Source: Candidatus Gastranaerophilales bacterium (GTDB lineage: Bacteria > Cyanobacteriota > Vampirovibrionia > Gastranaerophilales > Gastranaerophilaceae). From it: a stretch of DNA of 33,995 bases. The translations under genes were made by a program, and so were the position numbers. The stretch is taken from assembly GCA_900552525.1 (NCBI GenBank), contig UNSK01000020.1, positions 1 through 33,995 of the forward strand. The letters are read 5' to 3'. Below are positions 8,321-16,590 of this stretch, piece after piece. The number at the start of each line of letters is the position of its first letter. Position 1 is the first letter of the stretch. The notes under the pieces were generated by a model. The model saw only the letters and a program-made list of their open reading frames with translations. It made no database searches and was not told the DNA's origin.

Positions 8321-9118
8321 TAATTCTTTTATGGCTAATGGCAAGTATTTTGGAAGTTCTGATGCAAGGACAGAGTATTCTGTAAGTTCTTCCGAAGCGA
8401 TTTCACCGGTGCGCGAGTGGAGGTAAACTCCAAGTCTTGCCGCTTCGTAAAGCGGTATCTTCTGTGCTAACAAGCCTGCAATAATTCCCGCAAGTACATC
8501 TCCAGAACCTGCTTTTGCAAGTGCCGAGTTTCCATGCTGGTTAACAAAATAATTCTCTTTGTCTGTAATAATTGTTCTGTGTGTTTTTAGAACAACAGTG
8601 CAATTATATTTCTCTACTAATTTTTTAGCAGAATTATCTAAGTCGGCCAGAACTGCATCTAGACTAATTCCTAAAAGCCTTGCTGCTTCAAGTGGATGCG
8701 GCGTAATAATCGTTTCTTCCGGTAGTTTAATGTCTGTTTCAGCAAGAATATTCAGACCGTCAGCATCAATAACAATTGGAGAAGATGTGTGTTTTATTAC
8801 TTTTTTAAATAATGTTTTATTTTTACCCAAACCGCAGCCAATTAAAACGACAGAAAAATCTTTTATTGACCTTAAGCCTTCTTGTGTTGAAAGATAAACA
8901 GCCTCCGGAAGCAGAGCCGATACAGAATGTATTATATCTTTTTCCGTTGCGAGAGCTGCAAACCCGCCACCGCATTTTAAGATTGAAACCGTCGATAAAT
9001 ATGCCGCGCCGATATAGTTTTTAGAGCCGGCAAAATTCAAAACTTTACCAAAGGTCCCTTTATTAGAATTTTGTGCTCTGATTGGCATTTTATAAGTTGA
9101 GTTGTCGTATGATTTCAT
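8315..9118 (-). CDS. nnrD: ADP/ATP-dependent (S)-NAD(P)H-hydrate dehydratase
   Basis: Repairs hydrated NADH/NADPH using ADP or ATP (YjeF C-terminal, ribokinase-like fold). Motifs seen in order are NKGTFGKVLNFAGS, GCGLGK, DADGLN, TPHPLEAARL, VLKTHRTII and the anion-hole/catalytic GNSALAKAGSGDVLAG. Only the dehydratase domain is present; the YjeF N-terminal epimerase is not fused. The start is uncertain. ATG at 9118 overlaps trmL by 29 bases, while ATG at 9088 gives MPIRAQNSNKGTFG, which fits the family N-terminus well. Neither has a clear Shine-Dalgarno, and coupling to trmL is likely. It is the last gene of a minus-strand cluster. Confidence 0.92.
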   Translation of the reverse strand: MKSYDNSTYKMPIRAQNSNKGTFGKVLNFAGSKNYIGAAYLSTVSILKCGGGFAALATEKDIIHSVSALLPEAVYLSTQEGLRSIKDFSVVLIGCGLGKNKTLFKKVIKHTSSPIVIDADGLNILAETDIKLPEETIITPHPLEAARLLGISLDAVLADLDNSAKKLVEKYNCTVVLKTHRTIITDKENYFVNQHGNSALAKAGSGDVLAGIIAGLLAQKIPLYEAARLGVYLHSRTGEIASEELTEYSVLASELPKYLPLAIKELL

Positions 9119-9533
9119 AAGCTACTATTGCAACAGAATTTGATAAGTTTAAACTGCGCTGTCCTTCTACCATCGGTATTGTAATTGCATTTTCTTGAGT
9201 TACATATTCCTGCGGAAGACCTCTTGATTCAGGACCAAAAACAATAAAATCTCCGTCTAGGAATTTGATATCAGTGTATTTCTTTTTTGATTTTGTTGTC
9301 AAGTAGAAAAATCTTCCATCAGGAAACTGGCTATATAAATCGTCCATCGAATTAACTTTATGTAAATCTACACTTTCCCAGTAATCCATTCCTGCACGTT
9401 TAGTGTATTTATCTGTTAGTGCAAAACCAAGTTTTCCAACAAGATATAGAGATGCACCTGTACAGGCGCATAATCTTGCAATATTTCCGGTATTTTGCGG
9501 GATTTCCGGTTCATATAAAACAATATTAATCAT
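9090..9533 (-). CDS. trmL: tRNA (cytidine/uridine-2'-O-)-methyltransferase TrmL (SPOUT)
   Basis: Methylates the wobble ribose of some leucine tRNAs using S-adenosylmethionine. The signature start MINIVLYEPEIPQNTGNIAR, motif 2 VFGPESRGLP and motif 3 IPMVEGQRSLNLSNSVAI are all present; together they form the trefoil knot of SPOUT enzymes. At about 147 aa it is normal length. I place the start at the ATG in the ATGATTAA overlap with the upstream gene, matching the canonical N-terminus; a TTG 12 bases earlier is less likely. It overlaps genes on both sides, so the cluster is translationally coupled. Confidence 0.95.
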   Translation of the reverse strand: MINIVLYEPEIPQNTGNIARLCACTGASLYLVGKLGFALTDKYTKRAGMDYWESVDLHKVNSMDDLYSQFPDGRFFYLTTKSKKKYTDIKFLDGDFIVFGPESRGLPQEYVTQENAITIPMVEGQRSLNLSNSVAIVAYEIIRQLNL

Positions 9534-10119
9534 TCTTTTTCTCAAACAAATATTTAGCTTCTATTACAACCGGCAGTCCTCTTACCACACAGAATACAAT
9601 CGCAAATACAGCTGCCCAGAAACCAATTGTCCAGATAATTTCTCTATTCGGACAAACCGGAATTTTAGCTGTAATAATTAAAACAAATGCTAGAACTTTT
9701 GCAACAGCATAGCTTATTCTCATAAACTTAGAACCTGTAATAAATTTGCATACCGGGTTAACCTGCATTGCAAAAGGAGTTAAACCTTGTTCCATTGCTG
9801 CACTTCTTATTGTATCTGTAATAAAACCTCTTGTAATTGCAATCAACGGGAATAAAATATTGAGCCATCCCATAACAGCAAATAAAATCCAGTATGTGTT
9901 TTCAACAATTCTGTCGCCCATAATATCAAGAAGTGCACCGAATTTTGATTCTTCATGAAATTTTCTTGCAACATAACCGTCTAAACCGTCTAGAGCAAAA
10001 GCAATAATAGTTAAAGCCAGTGCCCAGAGATATGCAGCTGTGTTACCCTGGCAGGAGTATATTAGATACACTGCTGCGAACATTACGAATATTCTAAATA
10101 TAGATATAAAATTAGCCAT
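9526..10119 (-). CDS. CDP-alcohol phosphatidyltransferase (PgsA-like)
   Basis: An integral-membrane enzyme that transfers a phosphatidyl group from CDP-diacylglycerol to an alcohol. The diagnostic motif D-G-x2-A-R-x8-G-x3-D-x3-D is seen in DGYVARKFHEESKFGALLD followed by IMGDR. About five to six hydrophobic segments follow the family topology. Glycerol-3-phosphate is the likeliest acceptor (PgsA), but inositol or other acceptors cannot be excluded. I chose MANFISIFRIF (10119) because AAAAGG lies upstream and this start resembles other PgsA proteins; an ATG at 10146 would add nine residues without a clear ribosome site. Its last codons overlap the start of trmL. Confidence 0.88.
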   Translation of the reverse strand: MANFISIFRIFVMFAAVYLIYSCQGNTAAYLWALALTIIAFALDGLDGYVARKFHEESKFGALLDIMGDRIVENTYWILFAVMGWLNILFPLIAITRGFITDTIRSAAMEQGLTPFAMQVNPVCKFITGSKFMRISYAVAKVLAFVLIITAKIPVCPNREIIWTIGFWAAVFAIVFCVVRGLPVVIEAKYLFEKKND

Positions 10120-10219
10120 TTTTTTCAACCTTTTGGCGGGAGACATTCCGTATAACTACCAGCTTAAACTTTACCTACTCCGTCTCCCTTTGGAACAGAC
10201 TACCGGCTGGATGAGCTCG

Positions 10220-11218
10220 TCAAATCTTCATTCTGGAAAGTGCAAAGTCTTTTTTGTTCAAATCTTCAACTTTAGAGCCTAGCATAATTTTTTCTGCTTC
10301 TTCAAGTACGCTTACAACCGCATAGCCATTGGCACCGTCCGAGCGGGCTTTTTGACCTGAAGCGCAGCAATTAACAAAGTGCTGGCAGGCAAGTTTCAAT
10401 GGTTCGATTTCGAGATAATCAAGTGCATAATTTTGTGAATTAGCAGGTTTGAAGTTATCATAAACTTTAAGTTTGTCAGTTGGAGCTGTATCATCAAAAA
10501 TAGCAGTTGCTTTTGTACCTCTAACAAGCAGGGTTACATGTTTTTGAGGTGTAATCCAGCTGTCTGAAATATGTGCAATCATACCGCCTTCAAATTCAAC
10601 ACCGATATGAGTTATGTCCATGATGTCATTTCTGTCGGAAGAACATCCGATTGCAGAAATCACTTTTACAGGGCTTTTACCTGTTACATAAGCAATCATT
10701 GAAACATCATGCGGTGCCAAATCCCACATAACGCTTCTATCATTTTTATGATAATTAACATTCAATCTATCACTTTGAGCATAAACTAATTCGCCCAGCA
10801 CACCCTCTTCAATAAGCATTTTTAATCTGTTTACAGCAGGATGATATAAAAGCAGATGGTCAACCATAAGAACAAGTCCTTTTTCTTCGGCAAGTTCGGT
10901 TAAAACTCTGGCTTCTTCTGCAACTGTAGAAATAGGTTTTTCTACGTAGACATTTTTACCTGCTTCAAGCATAGCTTTTACCATTTTGAAATGTGTGTGG
11001 CTTGGAGTTACAACGGCAACTCCTGTAATAGATTCATTATTAATAATATCTTTAAAATCTCTGGTTACATTAACGCCTGGGAATTGTTCCTGGACTGTTT
11101 TAAGAGATTCTTCATCTAAATCACAAACAGTGTCTAATACATTAAGATTATAAAAATTACGGACAATATTTTTGCCCCACATCCCCATTCCGATTACTGC
11201 AATTTTTTGTTCTTTCAT
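10220..11218 (-). CDS. Gfo/Idh/MocA family NAD(P)-dependent oxidoreductase
   Basis: The Rossmann nucleotide-binding start VIGMGMWGKN (residues 8-17) and the family motif YVEKPIS mark this family. The second domain carries WDLAPHDVSM, the pattern found in sugar dehydrogenases such as UDP-GlcNAc 3-dehydrogenases of the WbpB/WlbA/GnnA group. The 332-aa length fits. The function is probably oxidation of a nucleotide sugar for surface polysaccharide or lipid A modification, but no aminotransferase or acyltransferase partner is adjacent, so the substrate is not settled. GAGAAGG gives a good ribosome site. It is first in the minus-strand cluster and divergent from the hyf-like operon. Confidence 0.9.
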   Translation of the reverse strand: MKEQKIAVIGMGMWGKNIVRNFYNLNVLDTVCDLDEESLKTVQEQFPGVNVTRDFKDIINNESITGVAVVTPSHTHFKMVKAMLEAGKNVYVEKPISTVAEEARVLTELAEEKGLVLMVDHLLLYHPAVNRLKMLIEEGVLGELVYAQSDRLNVNYHKNDRSVMWDLAPHDVSMIAYVTGKSPVKVISAIGCSSDRNDIMDITHIGVEFEGGMIAHISDSWITPQKHVTLLVRGTKATAIFDDTAPTDKLKVYDNFKPANSQNYALDYLEIEPLKLACQHFVNCCASGQKARSDGANGYAVVSVLEEAEKIMLGSKVEDLNKKDFALSRMKI

Positions 11219-11384
11219 ACCTTCTCACTCTTTCATTAACTTATTAATAATAATTATATTACAACAGTAGTTTCCCGTAAATACATTAATAAAAATTTAA
11301 TCTGTAAATTTTTGTAAAACATCTGTAATAAAAACATAAAATGTGGAGTATTTTTATATTGGAAAATATTTTTAAAATTCCCTC

Positions 11385-11413
11385 TTGAAATAAAATTTTG
11401 TTAGCAATATAAC
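11385..11413 (+). promoter_or_regulatory. Strong sigma-70-like promoter of the Hyf-like operon
   Basis: TTGAAA (11385-11390), a 17-base spacer and TATAAC (11408-11413) lie about 40 bases before the first gene of the six-gene operon. Confidence 0.65.
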
Positions 11414-11453
11414 GGTATTTGGTAAAATTACAATTTTGGGAATATAAGTAGTT

Positions 11454-13460
11454 ATGGAAATTTATTTTTTAGCATTAGGAATGCTGCTTATTGGAGCTTT
11501 GCTTTCAATAGTGGTGAAAGAGCAATGGAAATTTAAAGTTTGCTCTATTTTTTCTTTTTTATCAGCCCTGACAATGATGTTACCGGCTGTTGCAGTTTTG
11601 ATTAAAGGTATTCCGCTTATCAAAACTGTTGAATTATCTCCTATTACAGGAAATGTAGATTTCATTATAGATCCCCTTACAGCTTTCTTTTTGATTGTAA
11701 TTTCAATCATGAGCTTTCTCGGGGTTCTTTATGCAAACGGGTATATGAAACCTTACCTTAATAAAGGTATGAATGTTTCATCACACTGTTTCTTTTTAAT
11801 GATGTTAATCGCGTCAATGACTATGGTTGTTACGGTTCAAAATGCATTATTCTTCCTTATTGTTTGGGAGATAATGTCATTATCTTCTTTCTTCCTTGTT
11901 ATATTTGAAGGAGAAAAGAAAGAAGTTTTGAAAGCCGGTATTAAATATTTAGTTTACATGCACTTATCAGTCATATTTATTATGGCAGCATTTATTCTAT
12001 TAAATATAAAAACCAGCAGCTTGAATTTTGGAGCATATGCTTATTATCTGCATAATGATGCTTCAATGGCAAATCTAATATTCCTGCTTGCATTTGTCGG
12101 CTTCGGCATCAAAGCAGGTTTTGTACCGTTTCATAACTGGCTTCCGGATGCGCACCCTGCTGCACCGAGCCATGTATCAGGTATTATGTCCGGTGTTATG
12201 ATTAAAACCGGTATTTATGGTATTTTGAGATTTCTTTTATTTGTCGGTACGCCGTCAAAAATGATTTCTTATACAGTATTAACAATAGCTGTTATTTCTG
12301 CTTTGTACGGTGTTTTGTACGCAGTAACACAGCAGGATTTAAAAAGGCTTCTTGCATATTCAAGTATTGAAAATATTGCCATTATCGGTATTGGTATCGG
12401 TGTTGGTATGCTCGGCTTAACTTACGGAAATCCTTATGTGGCTGTTTTAGGCTTTGCCGGCGGTATTCTCCATATATTAAACCACTCAATATTCAAAGAA
12501 TTAATGTTCTTTGCAGCAGGAAGTGTTTATTTAAAGACTCATACAAGAAATATGGAGCTTTTAGGCGGATTGATGAAAAAAATGCCTTATACTGGTCTAT
12601 TATTTATTGTTGGTTCTATCGCAATCTGCGGATTACCTCCGTTTAACGGATTTATTGGTGAATTTCTAATTTATGCGGGTATGATAATGGGTATTCCTGC
12701 TTCAGAAATCAGCCTGTTTCTGGTGCTGATTCTTTCAATTGCTGCTCTGGGTATGGTTGGTACAATGGCAATGTTGTGCTTTACAAAGGCAGCAGGTATT
12801 ACTTTCCTTGGTAATCCTAGAACTGAATGCGTTGAACATGTAAATGAAGATGTACCGAGGGTTATGCTTATTCCTATGGTAATACTTGCCTTTCTGGCAT
12901 TCTTTATCGGAATGTTCCCTCAGTACTTTATATCAATAGTAATGTGGCCTGTATCAATGTTGGTTAATGTTGATAAATATGCAGCTAATCCGGCTCTGGA
13001 TGAAGTATTTAAGAATACATTCGGCTTGATTCTATCTGATTTCAGCTGGTTCTTCTTAATATTCTTTGCAGTTGTAGCTGTTATGTTCATTGTAAAACTT
13101 ATCGTGAACAGAAAAGCTAGAATTAGCAATACCTGGGGCTGCGGATACAACAGGCTTAATAACCACGTACAATACACAGGTTCTTCTTATGCAAATTTAT
13201 TTATTTCAACATTGAAACCTTTATTCAAAAGAGTTTCACATATTAAGAAACCCAAGGAACTATTCCCTAAGGAAGCTTATTATGAACTTGAAATAGAGGA
13301 CATAGAAGAAGCTTATATTGTAAAACCTCTTGTAATGTGGGATGAAAAATTTCTTACCAAGTTCGAGAGAATTCAGAATGGTAATATCCAGCAGTACATT
13401 CTGTTCGGTTTAATCTTTCTGATATTGGCAATAATCGGTATGATTTATTTTGGGGGTTAG
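11454..13460 (+). CDS. HyfB-like proton-translocating membrane subunit of a hydrogenase-4-related complex
   Basis: A NuoL/M/Mrp-family antiporter-like subunit of 668 aa, close to E. coli HyfB. It has about 14-16 membrane helices. The core channel segment is seen at residues ~226-255 (HNWLPDAHPAAPSHVSGIM), with a conserved Lys after it. Further segments are QQDLKRLLAYSSIENI and GGLMKKMPYTGLLF, and a cytoplasmic loop GCGYNRLNNHVQYTGSSYA is typical of HyfB/HycC. It should conduct ions across the inner membrane, driven by the electron-transfer subunits encoded downstream. The Shine-Dalgarno is weak. It is the first gene of the operon, two bases before the next gene. Confidence 0.92.
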   Translation: MEIYFLALGMLLIGALLSIVVKEQWKFKVCSIFSFLSALTMMLPAVAVLIKGIPLIKTVELSPITGNVDFIIDPLTAFFLIVISIMSFLGVLYANGYMKPYLNKGMNVSSHCFFLMMLIASMTMVVTVQNALFFLIVWEIMSLSSFFLVIFEGEKKEVLKAGIKYLVYMHLSVIFIMAAFILLNIKTSSLNFGAYAYYLHNDASMANLIFLLAFVGFGIKAGFVPFHNWLPDAHPAAPSHVSGIMSGVMIKTGIYGILRFLLFVGTPSKMISYTVLTIAVISALYGVLYAVTQQDLKRLLAYSSIENIAIIGIGIGVGMLGLTYGNPYVAVLGFAGGILHILNHSIFKELMFFAAGSVYLKTHTRNMELLGGLMKKMPYTGLLFIVGSIAICGLPPFNGFIGEFLIYAGMIMGIPASEISLFLVLILSIAALGMVGTMAMLCFTKAAGITFLGNPRTECVEHVNEDVPRVMLIPMVILAFLAFFIGMFPQYFISIVMWPVSMLVNVDKYAANPALDEVFKNTFGLILSDFSWFFLIFFAVVAVMFIVKLIVNRKARISNTWGCGYNRLNNHVQYTGSSYANLFISTLKPLFKRVSHIKKPKELFPKEAYYELEIEDIEEAYIVKPLVMWDEKFLTKFERIQNGNIQQYILFGLIFLILAIIGMIYFGG

Positions 13461-13462
13461 AA

Positions 13463-14380
13463 ATGACTATCTTTTGTATAAATATAATAATACTCTTGTT
13501 TGTACCATTTTTGATGATTGGTGTAATCAAGAAAACAAAAGCCTTCTGGGCAGGCAGAAAGGGTGTAAGCATCTGGCAGCCGCTATGGGACTTTATAAGA
13601 TTGATGAAGAAACAGGCAGTTATAAGTGAAACAACTTCTTGGGTATTTAAATTTGCGCCGGTAGTTGGGTTTGCATCTGTAATTTTTGCATCACTCTTTG
13701 TGCCATTGACTTTCGGAAGTCCTATAATTAATGTTCCGTTTGCATTTGTAATATTTTCGTATGTTCTCGGACTTGGCAAATTCTTTTCTCTGCTTTCAGC
13801 ATTAGATACAGGAAGCAGTTTTGAAGGAATGGGGGCTTCTAGAGAAGCATGTTTCTCTACAATAGTTGAGCCGGCATTCTTTATTGCCCTGGGTTCTATT
13901 GCAGCCTTGACTCAAAACTATACATTTGAAAGCTTCAAGCTCATTCTTCAAAATGCAGGCGGTTATGGAATATTAATTATTATTCTAGCTGCGGTAACTC
14001 TGTTTATAATGCTGCTTATAGAAGGATGCAGGGTGCCGGTTGATGATCCTACTACTCACCTTGAGCTGACTATGATTCATGAAGTTATGATTTTGGACAA
14101 CTCCGGAAAAGATTTAGGACTAATTACCTGGGCTTCTGCAATTAAGATGTTTATTTTTGAGGCATTGATTGCAAATCTTATAATTCCGGCTTCACTCGGA
14201 GGCTGGGAAACATTACTTGCTTTCTTAGCTATTATATTTGTTCTTTCTATCGTAATCGGTACGGTAGAATCTTCAATGGCAAGATTTAGAATGACACATG
14301 TGTTTGAGTTTATATTTATTATGTCAATCACTGCGTTAATTATATTAGCTCTGGTAACATATAGAGTTTACGGCGGCTAG
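13463..14380 (+). CDS. HyfC/NuoH-like membrane subunit
   Basis: This 305-aa membrane subunit links the peripheral electron-transfer arm to the ion-pumping subunit. NuoH-family marks are GRKGVSIWQPLWDFIRLMKK (31-50), the LDTGSSFEGMG region (114-124) and the cytoplasmic loop EGCRVPVDDPTTHLELTM (187-204) ending with IHE. About eight helices are visible. It starts two bases after the HyfB-like stop, with a run of Gs as ribosome site. The conserved acidic loop suggests that it forms the quinone-like cavity or the equivalent coupling site; quinone use itself is not shown. Confidence 0.93.
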   Translation: MTIFCINIIILLFVPFLMIGVIKKTKAFWAGRKGVSIWQPLWDFIRLMKKQAVISETTSWVFKFAPVVGFASVIFASLFVPLTFGSPIINVPFAFVIFSYVLGLGKFFSLLSALDTGSSFEGMGASREACFSTIVEPAFFIALGSIAALTQNYTFESFKLILQNAGGYGILIIILAAVTLFIMLLIEGCRVPVDDPTTHLELTMIHEVMILDNSGKDLGLITWASAIKMFIFEALIANLIIPASLGGWETLLAFLAIIFVLSIVIGTVESSMARFRMTHVFEFIFIMSITALIILALVTYRVYGG

Positions 14381-14393
14381 GAGGTAGGGGTAA

Positions 14394-14429
14394 ATGAAAA
14401 TGGTTGAATTTATAACTACAGGTATATAG
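14394..14429 (+). CDS. Possible 11-codon ORF behind a perfect Shine-Dalgarno
   Basis: AGGAGG at 14379-14384 is followed by ATGAAAATGG and a short frame MKMVEFITTGI. It lies in the 59-base gap between the HyfC-like and HyfE-like genes. It may be a translated spacer, a coupling leader for the next gene, or a remnant. Its existence as a real peptide is uncertain. Confidence 0.25.
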   Translation: MKMVEFITTGI

Positions 14430-14439
14430 GAAAAACATC

Positions 14440-15126
14440 ATGGAAAATATATTTATAATTTTATTAGGTTTATCAATGATATACATAGCTTCAACAAGCC
14501 GCTTGGCAGCTCACGTCAATATGCTTATTATTCAAGGCTGGCTGTTGTTCTTTGTATGCTTGTCCGGTATTGCTAAAGAACCGTCCGGACTGGAATCTAT
14601 TATGGCAAGTATGCCTCATATAATCGGATTTTTATTTATTGTTATAGAAACTTTAATAGTAAAAGCGTTGGTTATTCCGATATTTTTGAAAAAGGTGGTT
14701 AAAAAGACTCACGCGCACAGAGATACGGATGCAAATATTCCTCACTTTTACTGTTTAGTTATATCAAGCGTAATTTTGTTTGCAGGATTTTTGATTGCTA
14801 ATATTAATACTCCGGCATTTAAGCTTGTTTCTCCAATGTATTTTGGTGTTTCAAGCGCAATGATTATAATAAGCCTGTGGCTGATTACAATTAAACATAA
14901 AGTTTTATCAAATGTAATTGGTTTTATAACAATGGAAAACGGAATATTTCTTTTATCATTATCAGTGGCTAAAGAAATGCCGATTATTGTTAACCTTGGC
15001 GTATTGCTTGATATATTTATTGCCGTATTCATTTTAGGTATGCTTGTCAAAGAAATTAATAATGAATTCGACGACTTGGAAGTTTCACAATTATCAGATT
15101 TGAAGGATTACGAGTACAATGATTAA
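14440..15126 (+). CDS. HyfE-like membrane subunit
   Basis: A 228-aa protein with about seven hydrophobic helices. It resembles HyfE, in which a NuoK-like part forms a small antiporter-associated subunit: SRLAAHVNMLIIQGWLLF near the start and NVIGFITMENGIFLLSLSV later, with a Glu in the latter helix (MENG) as in NuoK. AGGAA lies before the ATG. The end overlaps the next gene by eight bases (ATGATTAA), so coupling is expected. It is part of the membrane ion path of the complex. HyfA and HyfD equivalents are missing. Confidence 0.85.
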   Translation: MENIFIILLGLSMIYIASTSRLAAHVNMLIIQGWLLFFVCLSGIAKEPSGLESIMASMPHIIGFLFIVIETLIVKALVIPIFLKKVVKKTHAHRDTDANIPHFYCLVISSVILFAGFLIANINTPAFKLVSPMYFGVSSAMIIISLWLITIKHKVLSNVIGFITMENGIFLLSLSVAKEMPIIVNLGVLLDIFIAVFILGMLVKEINNEFDDLEVSQLSDLKDYEYND

Positions 15127-16552
15127 TTTAATTTTATTATTTCCGCTAATTGCGTGTTTGATACTGTTTATATTTAAAAACAAATTTTTAAATAATTTGA
15201 TGATTAATATATATGCAGTTATGCATTTTATCGTATCATTGGCATTTTGTATGGGGTGGGATTTCCTGCCAATGATAAAACCCTGCAAGTTCTTTGCAGT
15301 AGATGATACAAATAAAATATTTTTAATGGTTATGTCAATTGTTTTTCTGGCTGTTGCTGTTTATAATAATGGATATCTTAAAAACGACAGTTCTTTAACC
15401 AGAAAATTAAGACATTATACATATATGGTTTTGTTCTTTGTATTTTCTATGACCGGTGCAATATTAAGCTCAAATCTTGGCGCTGCGTGGGTATTCATAG
15501 AAGGTACAACACTGGCCAGTGCATATTTGATATATTTCCACAAAACTAAGCATTCTATTGAAGCGGCTTGGAAATATGTATTTATTTGTTCAATTGGTAT
15601 TGCTCTTGCTTTTGTAGGAATTATTCTTCTCACAATTGCAACAGGGAATTTAAACTCTTTATTCTATAACCAATTGTATGACAATGCAGCTTTGTTTAAC
15701 CAGTTCTGGCTAAAGCTTTCATTTGTGTTCATACTGTTTGGTATTGGTACAAAAATGGGGCTTGCACCGGTGCATTTCTGGCTTCCCGACGCACACGCCG
15801 AAGCACCTTCGCCGATATCAGCTTTGTTATCTGCAACACTTTTGAACTCGGCATTTTTAATGATAGTAAATGTATTTAGAGTAATGGTTCTGGCTGGATG
15901 TGCTGATTACGCAAGGATTATGCTTCTGGTAATGGGATTTATCTCATTGTTTGTAACAGCTGTATTTGTTTATCATATAAATAATTACAAAAGAATGCTG
16001 GCTTATTCTTCAATCGAAAATATGGGTATTCTTGCTATAGGAACTGCATTAGGCGGAGTTGGTATGCTTGCCGCTATGATCCATTTAATCGGACATTCTC
16101 TGATTAAAGCTTCTTTCTTCCTTACTTCCGGAAATATATTGGAACTTTATGGAACAAAGAAAATAAAATCTGTAACAGGAATTATGAAACATGATAGAAA
16201 AACTGGCTGGTTGTGGGTTGCTTCTTTCCTTGGTATTGCAGCATTCCCGCCGTCTGTACTGTTTATAAGCGAATTTTTAATGGTTAAGACAATGTTTTTA
16301 AAAGAACATTATGTTTTATGCGCATTATTCTTGCTACTGTTAACAATTATTCTTTTCGGACTTGGAAAGGCTGTTATCAAAATGGCATTTTCATCCGGTA
16401 AAAACGAGCATTCTGCGGAAGCCGAGAATAAAAAACTTTCTTGGACAATGTATGCTCCTCAAATAATAATGCTTATATTAGCATTTGTTATCGGTGTTTA
16501 TATGCCGCAAGGGCTTATAAAAATGATAATTTTTGCTGTAAAAGGTTTTTAG
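15119..16552 (+). CDS. HyfF-like (NuoN/M-type) proton-translocating membrane subunit
   Basis: The second antiporter-like subunit of the operon, 477 aa with about 13-14 helices. The channel segment HFWLPDAHAEAPSPISALL is at ~218-236, preceded by the Lys-containing GTKMGLAP. NNYKRMLAYSSIENMG and the helix with HLIGHSLIKASFF follow. The overall length and motif order fit HyfF. It overlaps the HyfE-like gene. Together with the HyfB-like subunit this gives two ion channels, the size of membrane arm found in hydrogenase-4-type and Ehr complexes. Confidence 0.9.
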   Translation: MINLILLFPLIACLILFIFKNKFLNNLMINIYAVMHFIVSLAFCMGWDFLPMIKPCKFFAVDDTNKIFLMVMSIVFLAVAVYNNGYLKNDSSLTRKLRHYTYMVLFFVFSMTGAILSSNLGAAWVFIEGTTLASAYLIYFHKTKHSIEAAWKYVFICSIGIALAFVGIILLTIATGNLNSLFYNQLYDNAALFNQFWLKLSFVFILFGIGTKMGLAPVHFWLPDAHAEAPSPISALLSATLLNSAFLMIVNVFRVMVLAGCADYARIMLLVMGFISLFVTAVFVYHINNYKRMLAYSSIENMGILAIGTALGGVGMLAAMIHLIGHSLIKASFFLTSGNILELYGTKKIKSVTGIMKHDRKTGWLWVASFLGIAAFPPSVLFISEFLMVKTMFLKEHYVLCALFLLLLTIILFGLGKAVIKMAFSSGKNEHSAEAENKKLSWTMYAPQIIMLILAFVIGVYMPQGLIKMIIFAVKGF

Positions 16553-16590
16553 TGCTGCGCACGTAGACATTTTTTAAAAAGAAGGTAACT

